Shown here one piece after another: positions 8,770 through 17,743 of a DNA stretch of 64,000 bases (position 1 is its first letter; each line of letters opens with the position of its first letter). The notes beneath the pieces were generated by a model that worked only from the letters and a program-made list of their open reading frames with translations, was not told the DNA's origin and made no database searches. The DNA lies in NCBI GenBank assembly GCA_018712865.1, contig DVGH01000034.1:62001-126000 (forward strand), given 5' to 3'. The DNA comes from Scatavimonas merdipullorum. GTDB lineage: Bacteria; Bacillota; Clostridia; Oscillospirales; Acutalibacteraceae. Both the position numbers and the translations under genes were made by a program.

Positions 8770-8798
8770 AATTATAGACGATTGATTTGGAAATTGCA
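8770..8798 (-). promoter_or_regulatory. mraZ operon promoter
   Basis: On the - strand TTGCAA (8798-8793), 17 bp, TATAAT (8775-8770), in an AT-rich 303-bp gap before mraZ. The -10 is a perfect consensus and the spacing is optimal. Confidence 0.75.
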
Positions 8799-8921
8799 AT
8801 ATGTTTTTTAAAAAAGATATGCCAAAAAGCACATTTTTTCTGATTTTTTATGTGTTTTTTCGTTTTCTCCCGTTTTTCCGGTCTTTTTCCCCCCGGCAGT
8901 TCTGTCTCTGCACTTGAAAAC

Positions 8922-8957
8922 AAAAAACGGCAGGTGGAACCCACCTGCCGTTTTTAT
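8922..8957. terminator. Intrinsic terminator (works on both strands)
   Basis: Stem of AAAACGGCAGGTGG with its complement around a 3-base loop, with A and T runs on the two sides. It ends the uvrC-rsmD-coaD-coiled-coil operon on the - strand. Confidence 0.9.
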
Positions 8958-8992
8958 TGTTGAATAGACCTGTTATCAAAAACTTTTTCTCT

Positions 8993-9454
8993 TCAGTTTC
9001 CCGTACGCTGGCTTGCTTTCAAGCTTTGTCTTGTCTTCTTAATTTCGTTTGCCTGCGCTGTCATCAACTCATCTGTTTTACGCATAAGCTCTTCTACATA
9101 TTCGTTGGCGGCCTTTCTGATCTCCTTGGCCTTCAGCTTTGCGTCAGAAATAATCTCGTTTGCCTCCTGCTGTGCCTGGCGCACAATTTCATTCTGATTG
9201 ACAAGTGTCTTTTTCCGCTCCTCGGCAGAACGCACAATGCTTTCGCCTTCCTTTTTTGCGTCTGCAATGATTTGCGCCCGATCTGCAACAATCGCCTTTG
9301 CCTGCCTTACCTCCTGCGGAAGCGTTTCCTCAATGTCATCCAGAATTTCCTTAACATGCTCCGCGTCTATTACGGACTTCCCCCCGGAAAGCGGCAGGGT
9401 TTTTGCATCGTCAATAACCTCTCTTAATTCAATAATCAAATCTTCAACCTTCAT
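8993..9454 (-). CDS. Coiled-coil protein, ATP synthase subunit B-like repeat
   Basis: Predicted 153-residue soluble protein, nearly all alpha-helical and rich in Ala, Glu, Lys and Arg. Heptad-like repeats such as AKKEGESIVRSAEERKKT and QAQQEANEIISDAKLKAKEI resemble the stalk of ATP synthase subunit b or DivIVA-like proteins, but there is no membrane anchor. The ATG at 9454 (MKVEDLIIEL) has AAAGGA upstream; an earlier in-frame start would add 20 unlikely residues. It is the last gene after coaD. No specific function can be assigned. Confidence 0.75.
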   Translation of the reverse strand: MKVEDLIIELREVIDDAKTLPLSGGKSVIDAEHVKEILDDIEETLPQEVRQAKAIVADRAQIIADAKKEGESIVRSAEERKKTLVNQNEIVRQAQQEANEIISDAKLKAKEIRKAANEYVEELMRKTDELMTAQANEIKKTRQSLKASQRTGN

Positions 9455-9535
9455 TATACACTCATTCCTTTCTCTTGATTCCCTAAATACTGAACTAAAA
9501 CTAAAGCTTGGCACACATTAGCATAAAGCACATAT

Positions 9536-10021
9536 TTATTTGGAATAGAGTCTTTCCTTGATTTCGTCATGAATACACTCGGGTACAAAGTTGGTAATAT
9601 CGCCCCCCAGGCTTGCAACCTGCTTTACAATGCTGGAGCTTAAATACATGTTTTCTGCGCTGGAAGTTAAAAAAACCGTTTCCAAATTGGGGTTTAACTT
9701 TTTATTGGTAAGAGACATCTGAAACTCGTATTCAAAATCAGAAACAGCCCGCAGGCCCTTCACTACGGCAATTGCACCCCTCTGCTTTGCATATTCCGCC
9801 AAAAGGCCGTCAAAGCTTACAACTTCTATATTTTCTATACCCTTTGTCGCTTTCTTCAGAAGATACATTCGTTCTTCAATCGCAAAGCTGGGTTGTTTTG
9901 CAAGATTTGTCAGCACCGCCACAATCACATGATCAAACATCTTTGCAGCTCTGCCAATAATATCGACATGGCCCAAAGTCACCGGGTCAAAACTGCCTGG
10001 GCAGATTACGGTTCTTTTCAT
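9536..10021 (-). CDS. coaD: Phosphopantetheine adenylyltransferase CoaD
   Basis: Transfers AMP from ATP to 4'-phosphopantetheine, the penultimate step of coenzyme A synthesis. Nucleotidyltransferase motif PGSFDPVTLGHVDII at the start (the GHVD corresponds to the HxGH-like ATP site), then VVKGLRAVSDFEYEFQM and SAENMYLSSSIVKQVASLGGD. 161 aa, the family norm. Its ATG overlaps the end of rsmD by 4 bp, the common rsmD-coaD arrangement. Confidence 0.97.
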   Translation of the reverse strand: MKRTVICPGSFDPVTLGHVDIIGRAAKMFDHVIVAVLTNLAKQPSFAIEERMYLLKKATKGIENIEVVSFDGLLAEYAKQRGAIAVVKGLRAVSDFEYEFQMSLTNKKLNPNLETVFLTSSAENMYLSSSIVKQVASLGGDITNFVPECIHDEIKERLYSK

Positions 10022-10566
10022 CCGACCACATCCTTATGACAATATGTGTTAATTTTTATTTTACCATAGCGATAGCTCCTGTCAAGCACAAAATCACCAA
10101 TTTTCTGTGGTAAATCTTCATTTTGTGGACTTTCACATATAATCAAACCGCCCCGATTCATTATTTCGGCAACCATTGGCAACGCTTTTTGCAGCAGGCC
10201 ACTGTAATACGGAGGGTCCAAGAAAGCCAGGTCATAAACATCGCGGCATTGCCGCAAATAAGCAAGCGCGTCTGCCAGTACCACCTCTGCATCTTTTTTA
10301 AGGCCTGTATTTTCCAGATTTTTCTTTACCGTTTCTATGCTTTCACGCCTTGCATCTACAAAAACACTTTTTCTGGCGCCACGGCTAAGGGCTTCAATCC
10401 CCATTTGCCCAGACCCTGCAAAAAGGTCCAAAAAGCTTCTGCCTTCTATTTGAAACTGTATCACGCTGAAAACCGCCTCTTTCACGCGCTCCGGCGTTGG
10501 CCGGACCTCTTCTCCTCCCAGCGTCAGCAGTTTTCTTCCTCTTGCGCTTCCGGTAATGACTCTCAT
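10018..10566 (-). CDS. rsmD: 16S rRNA (guanine966-N2)-methyltransferase RsmD
   Basis: SAM-dependent methyltransferase of 182 aa that modifies G966 of 16S rRNA. The start MRVITGSARGRKL, the SAM motif FLDLFAGSGQMGIEALSRGA and the catalytic DPPY motif (AFLDPPYYSGLL) are present. It lies between uvrC and coaD on the same strand. Confidence 0.95.
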   Translation of the reverse strand: MRVITGSARGRKLLTLGGEEVRPTPERVKEAVFSVIQFQIEGRSFLDLFAGSGQMGIEALSRGARKSVFVDARRESIETVKKNLENTGLKKDAEVVLADALAYLRQCRDVYDLAFLDPPYYSGLLQKALPMVAEIMNRGGLIICESPQNEDLPQKIGDFVLDRSYRYGKIKINTYCHKDVVG

Positions 10567-10674
10567 AAACCTTTATCCTTCCGTTTTATCGTACATGTCA
10601 AATCCAGTATGTCTTTCTATTTCATGATGCTTTTACACTTTCTTATCCCATAGTACCGTACCTTGCTTTATGTG

Positions 10675-12501
10675 TCAACCGTGAAAATGGTTGTACACCG
10701 CCTGTGCCGAAGCCTTATTCATGGAAGGCGCCGCAAGCAGCTCCTGCAGATCTGCCATCTCTATATTTTTAATCGTACCAAAATGGCGCAGCAACGCCTT
10801 TGCACGTGCAGGCCCAATCGTTTCAATTTCTGTAAGCGAGCTTTTAAACGCATTTTTGCTGCGCTTCTGCCTGTGGTAACCGATTGCAAATCGGTGTACC
10901 TCTTCCTGAATCGCGGAAACAAGTGAAAACGCCCGCCTGTTGGACTGAATCGCAATCTCTCCACCGTCGCCTGTAATCGCGCGGGTCCGGTGCCTATCGT
11001 CCTTTACCATACCGTACAGCGGCACCTGTATCCCCATCTGGCGTAAAACAGGTTCAACCGCTGAAACATGCCCCTTGCCTCCGTCAAGCAAAATCAGGTC
11101 GGGCAGCCTTCCAAAGCCCTCTCCGCTTTCCTGCGCCTTGTTATACTCCTCAAAACGCCGGCGGATGACTTCGCACATAGAGCCATAATCGTCCTGCCCT
11201 GCAATTTCTTGAATTTTAAATTTCCGATAGGCGCTTTTAAGAGGACGTCCATTTTCAAACACAACCATTCCTGCAACATTTTCATTTCCCGCAAGATTGG
11301 ATATGTCGTATGCTTCAATGTATGCAGGCACGCTGGAAAGACCCAAAATAGAGGCAAGCTCATCCAGCGCAGAAGCTTCGCGCCCACTGCTCCCCTTCAT
11401 CTGCCCAATTCGTTCCGCCGCGTTATTTTTGCACATGGTCACAAGCCGCATTTGTTCGCCCTTTTGCGGTATCACCATCCGCACACGGCGTCCGGCCTTT
11501 TGTGAAAGCCACTGTTCCAGCGTTTCCCCGTCTTCGCAGCTTCCGTCAAGCGTAATCTGCCCGGGAACCCATTCTCGCATAGAATAATACTGTACAATAA
11601 ATTCCGCGCGCGCCTGCACCGGGTCCCCAATATCAGAAATGATAAAATGCTCCCGGTCAAAAAGCTTTCGATCCTTAAACCGGAAAACCTCAAAACAGCC
11701 GGTGGTTCCGTTGCGTACAAGCGCAATGACATCCTGGTCGCGCACCTTAGTGGCAACAACCTTTTGTCTTTCCTGCATACGCCGTACCGCTGCAATGCGG
11801 TCACGGATTTTTGCCGCACGCTCATATTCCATACTTTCTGCGGCACGGTTCATTTTTTCTGTCAGGTCCCTAATAGAAAGGCTGTTTCCTCCCTTAAGGA
11901 ACTCCACGGCCTCCGCAACATATTCATTATACTCTTTATTGGACACCTTCCCCGTGCATGGAGCACAGCACTGCTTAATATGATAATTCAGGCAGGGCCT
12001 TCCCTTCCCAAACTCTTGCGGGAACTTCCTGGTGCAGTCCGGGAGCTTAAAAATCTTTCTTGCTTCGTCTACTGCGTTTTTTACATAATAGCCGCTGTTA
12101 TACGGGCCTATATATTCGGCGTTTTTGTCAGACGCCTGTTTGGATTCCGATATTCTCGGCCATTCTTCCTTTGTAATTTTAATATAGCTATACCCCTTGT
12201 CGTCCTTCAGTAAAATGTTATATTTGGGCGTGTATTGCTTGATCAGGCTGCATTCCAAAATCAGCGCTTCAAATTCGCTGTCCGTTATAATATAGTCAAA
12301 ATCCTGCACCTGCGCCACCATCCGCCTGACCTTTTCCTGGTGATTTTTCTGCGACCCAAAATAGGAACTCACCCGGTTTTTCAGCGCTTTGGCCTTGCCG
12401 ATATAAATTATCTTTCCACTTTTATCACGCATCATGTATACGCCTGGCAGCAGCGGCAGACGCATGGATTTTTTACGCAATTTCTCTATATTCTCATTCA
12501 C
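10675..12501 (-). CDS. uvrC: Excinuclease ABC subunit C (UvrC)
   Basis: Dual-incision nuclease of nucleotide excision repair, 608 aa. Domains in order: GIY-YIG nuclease (GVYMMRDKSGKIIYIGKA, about 20-40), a cysteine-containing linker (GRPCLNYHIKQCCAPC), UVR motif (about 205-235), the RNase H-like nuclease half (DISNLAG; DLILLDGGKGHVSA) and C-terminal helix-hairpin-helix repeats (IETIGPARAKALLRHFG). Length and layout are complete. Confidence 0.97.
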   Translation of the reverse strand: MNENIEKLRKKSMRLPLLPGVYMMRDKSGKIIYIGKAKALKNRVSSYFGSQKNHQEKVRRMVAQVQDFDYIITDSEFEALILECSLIKQYTPKYNILLKDDKGYSYIKITKEEWPRISESKQASDKNAEYIGPYNSGYYVKNAVDEARKIFKLPDCTRKFPQEFGKGRPCLNYHIKQCCAPCTGKVSNKEYNEYVAEAVEFLKGGNSLSIRDLTEKMNRAAESMEYERAAKIRDRIAAVRRMQERQKVVATKVRDQDVIALVRNGTTGCFEVFRFKDRKLFDREHFIISDIGDPVQARAEFIVQYYSMREWVPGQITLDGSCEDGETLEQWLSQKAGRRVRMVIPQKGEQMRLVTMCKNNAAERIGQMKGSSGREASALDELASILGLSSVPAYIEAYDISNLAGNENVAGMVVFENGRPLKSAYRKFKIQEIAGQDDYGSMCEVIRRRFEEYNKAQESGEGFGRLPDLILLDGGKGHVSAVEPVLRQMGIQVPLYGMVKDDRHRTRAITGDGGEIAIQSNRRAFSLVSAIQEEVHRFAIGYHRQKRSKNAFKSSLTEIETIGPARAKALLRHFGTIKNIEMADLQELLAAPSMNKASAQAVYNHFHG

Positions 12502-12551
12502 GCCGTTTCACCGGTCTTTCTTTTTTAAATCGACATTTTTTTCATCATAAC

Positions 12552-12582
12552 AAAAAAACGGGCGGAGTACAACTCCGCCCAC
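12552..12582 (-). terminator. Intrinsic terminator after ptsH
   Basis: Stem GGGCGGAGT / ACTCCGCCC with a 3-base loop, followed on the - strand by seven T. It closes the single-gene ptsH unit and separates it from uvrC. Confidence 0.9.
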
Positions 12583-12603
12583 AAACTTTTGCCTGTTTTC
12601 CAA

Positions 12604-12867
12604 TTATTCTGCAAACCCGGACTCAACAAGCTTTACCAGATCATTTACAGCGCCCTGTTCATCTGCGCCGTCTGCAATAATCCGGATGGAAGTCCCCCCA
12701 ACAATACCAAGTGAAAGAACGCCCAAAAGGCTCTTTGCGTTTACTCTTCTTTCTTCCTTTTCAACCCAGATAGAAGATTTATACTCGTTGGCTTTCTGAA
12801 TAAAGAAAGTTGCCGGGCGCGCGTGAAGACCTACCTGATTTTGAACTTCTACATCTTTTACAAACAT
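12604..12867 (-). CDS. ptsH: Phosphocarrier protein HPr
   Basis: 87-residue phosphocarrier of the sugar phosphotransferase system. It has the phosphorylated histidine in GLHARPATFF (near residue 15) and the regulatory serine in the KSLLGVLSLGI motif (near residue 46), used by HPr kinase in Gram-positive carbon catabolite control. The ATG 12867 (MFVKDVEV) is chosen as the usual HPr start; an upstream in-frame start at 12900 would add 11 residues. Because both His and Ser sites are present it is HPr rather than Crh. Confidence 0.93.
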   Translation of the reverse strand: MFVKDVEVQNQVGLHARPATFFIQKANEYKSSIWVEKEERRVNAKSLLGVLSLGIVGGTSIRIIADGADEQGAVNDLVKLVESGFAE

Positions 12868-12975
12868 AATTGAACCCTCTCCTACATACATAAATTTCAT
12901 TTAAGCTATAAACCTATTTGCATGTAATGCCAAAAGCGTTTCCCAAACAAAAACTTCCTCTTATGAATAATTAGT

Positions 12976-13003
12976 ATTATAACACAAAGAAAACTACCGT
13001 CAA
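12976..13003 (-). promoter_or_regulatory. ptsH promoter
   Basis: On the - strand TTGACG (13003-12998), 16 bp, TATAAT (12981-12976), about 110 bp before the HPr start. Confidence 0.75.
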
Positions 13004-13131
13004 CATTATTTTTCTATTTTCGGATTGATGAACGATTTGCCGACGAACACCGCCGCGCTTTCTTGTATAACTTTGCCAAAAAGTATTGCAATTTTTGTTT
13101 CAGACATACAGTATTTATTTCCATAAAAAAT

Positions 13132-13872
13132 TTATTCGTCAATTTCCCCCGCTGTTTCATTTAAAAACTGCCTATCCTCGAACGAAAGCTGCGCCTGCGC
13201 AAGCAGGTCGGGACGAAGCTGCCTGGTACGCAGCAAAGACTGCTGCCTCCGCCATTTTTCAATATTTGCATGATGGCCGGAAAGCAGTACCTGCGGTGTT
13301 TCCCGTTCGCGCCAGACCGCCGGGCGCGTATATTGCGGATATTCCAACAGCCCGCCAAAATGGCTTTCCTCTTCAAAGCAAAGGTCATCTGATAAAACGC
13401 CGGGTACCATTCGGCTTACAGCGTCTGCAAGAACCAGCGCCGGAAGCTCGCCGCCGGTAAGAACATAATCGCCTATGGATATCTGTTCATCTACGTATGC
13501 ATCGATCACACGCTGATCGACCCCCTCATAATGGCCGCAAAGTATACAGATAGTATCATACCGCGACAGCTCCTTTATTCTTTGCTGTGTAAGAACTTTT
13601 CCCTGCGGAGACATATAGATAAAATGCGGCTTTTTTCCAAGAATTTTGCAAATATTCTCAAAGCAAAGCGCAACAGGCTGCGCCATTAACAGCATACCCA
13701 TCCCACCGCCATACGGTGCATCATCCACACGGTTGTGTTTATTAAAGGCAAAATCGCGCAGCTGGTGGCACACAACTTCAAGCGCGCCACGCTGCCTTGC
13801 CCGTCCAATAATGCTTTCTGCCATAACCGCCTCACACATTTCGGGGAACAGCGTAATCAGGTCAATCCGCAT
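13132..13872 (-). CDS. trmD: tRNA (guanine37-N1)-methyltransferase TrmD
   Basis: Methylates G37 of tRNAs reading CNN codons, preventing +1 frameshifting. MRIDLITLFPEM at the start, DAPYGGGMGMLLMAQPV, LCGHYEGVDQRVID and the knot motif SIGDYVLTGGELPALV identify it; 246 aa. ATG 13872 has AAAGGA 10 bases upstream; a TTG two codons earlier is too close to it. The start overlaps rimM by 11 bp. The usual neighbours rpsP and rplS are not adjacent here. Confidence 0.96.
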   Translation of the reverse strand: MRIDLITLFPEMCEAVMAESIIGRARQRGALEVVCHQLRDFAFNKHNRVDDAPYGGGMGMLLMAQPVALCFENICKILGKKPHFIYMSPQGKVLTQQRIKELSRYDTICILCGHYEGVDQRVIDAYVDEQISIGDYVLTGGELPALVLADAVSRMVPGVLSDDLCFEEESHFGGLLEYPQYTRPAVWRERETPQVLLSGHHANIEKWRRQQSLLRTRQLRPDLLAQAQLSFEDRQFLNETAGEIDE

Positions 13873-14374
13873 CTTCAAAAAGTCCTTTCATTGGTTTAAT
13901 CAGCACAACGCCGCCTTCAATATCTGTTTTTTTGATAATCTGATCAATTACCGGCAAAAGAAATTCTTTTTTTTCATTGTCCGTTACTTGGTACACATCG
14001 TTCGCACCAGTTTTAAACACATCCGTTATAACGCCATATTCTTTGCCACTATCAACATCAAGCACACGAAGTCCAATGATGTCCTGTATAAAGTACACAT
14101 CTTCTTCCAGCGCAACATCGTTTCTGTCCATATACAAAACTTTTCCCCGCATAAGGTCTGCCTGTTCCACCGTGTCTATCCCTTCCGCTTTCATAATGGC
14201 CATACGCTTATGTGCGCGGGAACAGACAGACAGCTTTTTACCCCCTTCTTGCAAATACAGCGTTTGAAACATGCAAAAAAAGGCCGGCGTATCACACCAA
14301 GGCTCTACCCGCATTTCGCCCTTTAGCCCATGTGTTCCAACAATTTTGCCGATTTCCAAATATCTCTTGCGCAT
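13862..14374 (-). CDS. rimM: Ribosome maturation factor RimM
   Basis: 30S assembly factor that helps 16S 3'-domain maturation, 170 aa. N-terminal RimM domain (LEIGKIVGTHGLKGEMRVEP) and C-terminal PRC barrel (DIIGLRVLDVDSGKEYGVITDV, then KKEFLLPVIDQIIKKTD). AAGGAGAG precedes the ATG; a promoter overlapping a terminator lies just upstream, so rimM-trmD form their own unit. Confidence 0.95.
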   Translation of the reverse strand: MRKRYLEIGKIVGTHGLKGEMRVEPWCDTPAFFCMFQTLYLQEGGKKLSVCSRAHKRMAIMKAEGIDTVEQADLMRGKVLYMDRNDVALEEDVYFIQDIIGLRVLDVDSGKEYGVITDVFKTGANDVYQVTDNEKKEFLLPVIDQIIKKTDIEGGVVLIKPMKGLFEDAD

Positions 14375-14414
14375 GCCGCTCTCCTTTTTTCTCTTTTTAT
14401 TTTATCTTCCGTTG

Positions 14415-14443
14415 ATTGTATCATATCCTGGTTACTTTTGCAA
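14415..14443 (-). promoter_or_regulatory. rimM-trmD promoter
   Basis: On the - strand TTGCAA (14443-14438), 17 bp, TACAAT (14420-14415). The -35 overlaps the T-run of the terminator of the upstream operon. Confidence 0.65.
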
Positions 14444-14470
14444 AAAGCAGAGCGCGTCAGCGCCCTGCCC
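14441..14470 (-). terminator. Terminator of the yqzL-recO-mutS2 operon
   Basis: On the - strand GCAGGGCGC and GCGCTCTGC pair (one G-U) around a 4-base loop and are followed by TTTTT. Confidence 0.8.
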
Positions 14471-14585
14471 TCATCTTAATATACTAAAACAAAGCTTTGT
14501 CGGTTACAATCTTTCTGTATGCGTTTGGGAGCCTTTTCTATACAACCACCATTGATCCGCATTTCTGCAAGTCTTTCTGCTTTTT

Positions 14586-15353
14586 TTAAAAAAGCCCTTC
14601 AAAAAATTCCTCAATTACATCCGCAGCGCTGGTGGTAAGAACCTTCGCATGCGCCTGCTGCGGGATAAATTTTTTAATTTCAAACGTCACCTGGCTTGAA
14701 AACGCCTGCACCGTCCAGCAAGACGGCACATATACCGAGCTCCCGCTGCAGGAAATCTGGTCAGAAACAGGTGTGACCGCCTGATGCGCAAACAAAAACG
14801 GAATCACCCAGTCCGGTGCCACCACAAGCGCGCCAATTTTGGTTTCCTTTATATCCAAAATCAATTGCTTTTGCTCCGTATCCAGCCGTATATCCGCAAG
14901 CGCAGAAAGTACAACCACCTGTTCTCCGCATAAAAGCTTTACATAAATCTCGCTTGGCTGTTCCTCATAAAAATATACCGCGAGCGCATCCGCTGAAATC
15001 TGCATGCCCTCTGGCGCAGGCTCCTGTTGCTGATCAAAAAGATAGGCAAAAAACGCGTTGATCTGTGCATCGGTAATTTCCTGCTCCTGTCCAAAAATAA
15101 ACGACTGCGCCAGCGTGTAAACCAACCCGTCATCCGGCGGCGTATCAAATTTTTGCAGATCCTCCGTCTGCAGCGCCAGATTGACCGCTACAATGGCCGA
15201 AACAGCCAACAAAACAATCAAAACGCCAAACGCAATCAATATATTTCTTCCAAGATGCCCGCGCTTTTTCTCGCCATTTTGCAATTCCCCATAAGAATCG
15301 CCATATTGATCTGCAAACGCTTGTTGCCGCTTGTTTTGATCCTTTTCCGGCAT
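14586..15353 (-). CDS. Single-pass membrane protein of unknown function, YpmS-like layout
   Basis: 255 aa. A charged cytoplasmic stretch (about 1-35) is followed by one membrane helix (NILIAFGVLIVLLAVSAIVAV, listed here only in outline: about 36-57) and an extracytoplasmic part. That part carries ITDAQINAFFAYLF, reminiscent of the small DUF2140/YpmS proteins, which also start with a membrane anchor followed by a lipid-binding-like fold; this likeness is weak. The ATG has AGGAGGG upstream and the gene follows mutS2 by 11 bp, so they are co-transcribed. No function is claimed. Confidence 0.75.
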   Translation of the reverse strand: MPEKDQNKRQQAFADQYGDSYGELQNGEKKRGHLGRNILIAFGVLIVLLAVSAIVAVNLALQTEDLQKFDTPPDDGLVYTLAQSFIFGQEQEITDAQINAFFAYLFDQQQEPAPEGMQISADALAVYFYEEQPSEIYVKLLCGEQVVVLSALADIRLDTEQKQLILDIKETKIGALVVAPDWVIPFLFAHQAVTPVSDQISCSGSSVYVPSCWTVQAFSSQVTFEIKKFIPQQAHAKVLTTSAADVIEEFFEGLF

Positions 15354-15364
15354 ATTTTCCCTCC

Positions 15365-17722
15365 TTATTTAAGCTCCACAATGGTTACACCCGTTTCGCC
15401 TTCACCATAAACGCCCAGGCGAAACGATCGGACAGCCTTATGCCCCTTTAAAAACGCATGCACCTCACGGCGCAAAACGCCTGTTCCTTTGCCGTGGATC
15501 ACCGTAAGCTGCCCTATGCCTGAAAGCACAGCGGCGTCAATGGCATTGTCCAATTCCATAACGGCTTCCATTGCGGTCATTCCCCGCAGGTCTATCTCCG
15601 TTACAGGCCGTACGTCCGACTTCCCTCCGACGCTCCTCGTTACAGAGCGTATCACCTGCTGTTTTGGTTTTTTATCCAGCAGCCGCAGGTTTGCGGCCGG
15701 AACTTTTGTTTTAATGATCCCCGCCTGTACAAGCACCTGCCCGGCAGCGTCTTCTTCTTTTAAAACCACACCCTCTTTGTCAATATCAAAAATCAACACA
15801 TTGTCCCCCGGCTTAAGCTTTCTTGGCAGCTTATATCCATCGTCTTCCTTTTTCCTTATGGGGTCTGCACTGTCCTCCATAGACTTTATTTTTGCTTTTA
15901 AGCGCGACCTGTCTTCTGCAGAAAGACGCGCCTCTTTTTTCTGTGCCGCTTCCAAGCGGTCCAAAATCGCAAAGGCCTGCGCCTTTGTTCGCGCGCTGAT
16001 GCTCTGCGCCTCTTCCTTTGCCCTTTTTATTTCACTCTCAGCCTGCTGTTTTACAGCGTCGAGCTCTTTTTTTGCAGCCTGCCTGTCCGCCTGCGCCTGT
16101 AAGGCAGCCTGTTGCGCCTGCTTTAAGCGCTCTTCCAGCTCCTGCCTTTTGGCTTCTAATGTCTGCATAACATCCTCAAACGCTCTGTTCTCCCTTGAAA
16201 CAAGCGTGCGTGCCCTTTCCACCACCGCCTGATCCAATCCCAAACGCTCTGATATTGCAAAAGCGTTTGACCTTCCCGCCACACCAATTAAAAGTTTATA
16301 GGTCGGCCGCAAGGTCGCAACGTCAAACTCGCAGCAGCCGTTTTCTACACGTTCGGTTTGCAGCGCGTACGCTTTAAGTTCTGCATAATGGGTGGTAGAA
16401 GCCGTTTTTGCTCCCATTGTGTGCAAACGTTCCAATATGGCAATGGCCAGTGCCGCACCTTCTACAGGATCCGTCCCCGCGCCAAGCTCATCAATTAATA
16501 CCAGGCTGTTTTCATTAGCCTGCTTTAAAATTTGTGTAATATTGGTCATATGTGCGGAAAAAGTCGAAAGCGACTGCTCAATGCTCTGCTCGTCGCCAAT
16601 ATCGACTAAAACGTTTTGAAATACAGAAATCTGGCTGTTGTCGCGCGCAGGTATCATAAGCCCGCACATGGCCATCAGCGTTAAAAGCCCCAGTGTTTTA
16701 AGCGAAACCGTCTTTCCGCCTGTGTTTGGCCCTGTAATCACAAGCGTATCAAAGTGGTCGCCCAGCTCTATATCCGTGGGCACCACCTGATCCGGATCAA
16801 TCAACGGATGGCGCGCGCTGTGCAGGCGGACAATTCCTTCCTCGTTGAGCACGGGCACGCTGGCTTTCATTTTATAGCCAAGCTGTGCTTTTGCAAAGAT
16901 CACATTTAACTCCACCAGGTTTTCGTAGCTGCCGATAATCGCATCTGCAAACGAGCCTGCCTCTGCAGAAAGCGCAAACAAAATCCGTTCTATTTCCTGC
17001 TCTTCCTTTGCTTTAAGCACTTTTATTTCATTATTGGCCTCCACCACGTTCATAGGCTCAATAAAAAGTGTTGCACCGCTGGCGGAAGTATCGTGTACCA
17101 GCCCGCTGATATTTCCCTTGCATTCCGCCTTGACAGGTACGACAAACCTGCCGTCGCGCATTGTAATAATCGCTTCCTGCAAATACTTCTGATAAGCAGC
17201 AGATCGCACCATTTTTTCAAGTGCCTCCCTCGCTTTTGCAGACGTCGCAGTTATTTTTCTGCGGATTTCCGCAAGCGCACGCGAAGCTTGGTCTGCCATT
17301 TCATCTTCCGATAAAATCGCGTTGGTAATTTTATCCTCCATATATTTATTGGGGACAAGCCCTTCAAAACGAAAATCCAGCGCCGTCTTTATTGCCAGCG
17401 ACTTTTGCCTCCACTGGACAACCGAACGAATCACACGAAGACATTGCGCTATCAAAAGCAGCTCCTTCATTGTTAAAATGCCGCCCGCCTGTCCTCTTTT
17501 CAGCGCATTTGTCACATTTTCCATACCGTAAAACGACGGCGCTCCAAAGCGCCCTGCAAGCATATGCGCATCTGCCGTTTCCTCCAGCAAGCGCTGCGCC
17601 TGCGTGACGTTGTGTACAGGCTCCAAACGCAGCGCCAGATCGCGTGCGTCGGGGCAGGTTGTCTCCTGCGATAGCCTGTCCAGTATTTTATCAAGCTCCA
17701 AAGCCCTTTCATGTCTGTTCAT
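15365..17722 (-). CDS. mutS2: MutS2 ATPase with Smr endonuclease domain
   Basis: 785-residue MutS-family protein without the mismatch-recognition domain. Walker A is GPNTGGKTVSLKT (about residue 330), Walker B LVLIDELGAGTDP, followed by a long Ala/Gln/Lys-rich coiled coil (about 515-620) and a C-terminal Smr nuclease domain (IDLRGMTAMEA, VIHGKGTGVLRREV). In Bacillus, MutS2 binds collided ribosomes and splits them; in other bacteria it restrains recombination. The gene sits downstream of recO in one operon. Confidence 0.96.
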   Translation of the reverse strand: MNRHERALELDKILDRLSQETTCPDARDLALRLEPVHNVTQAQRLLEETADAHMLAGRFGAPSFYGMENVTNALKRGQAGGILTMKELLLIAQCLRVIRSVVQWRQKSLAIKTALDFRFEGLVPNKYMEDKITNAILSEDEMADQASRALAEIRRKITATSAKAREALEKMVRSAAYQKYLQEAIITMRDGRFVVPVKAECKGNISGLVHDTSASGATLFIEPMNVVEANNEIKVLKAKEEQEIERILFALSAEAGSFADAIIGSYENLVELNVIFAKAQLGYKMKASVPVLNEEGIVRLHSARHPLIDPDQVVPTDIELGDHFDTLVITGPNTGGKTVSLKTLGLLTLMAMCGLMIPARDNSQISVFQNVLVDIGDEQSIEQSLSTFSAHMTNITQILKQANENSLVLIDELGAGTDPVEGAALAIAILERLHTMGAKTASTTHYAELKAYALQTERVENGCCEFDVATLRPTYKLLIGVAGRSNAFAISERLGLDQAVVERARTLVSRENRAFEDVMQTLEAKRQELEERLKQAQQAALQAQADRQAAKKELDAVKQQAESEIKRAKEEAQSISARTKAQAFAILDRLEAAQKKEARLSAEDRSRLKAKIKSMEDSADPIRKKEDDGYKLPRKLKPGDNVLIFDIDKEGVVLKEEDAAGQVLVQAGIIKTKVPAANLRLLDKKPKQQVIRSVTRSVGGKSDVRPVTEIDLRGMTAMEAVMELDNAIDAAVLSGIGQLTVIHGKGTGVLRREVHAFLKGHKAVRSFRLGVYGEGETGVTIVELK

Positions 17723-17743
17723 ATATGTATCTCCAACTTGTTG

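Noticed and set aside
15489..16232. 247-codon + strand frame
   Set aside because: Antisense to mutS2 coiled-coil and Smr region; Ser-rich product is a by-product of codon bias on the other strand.
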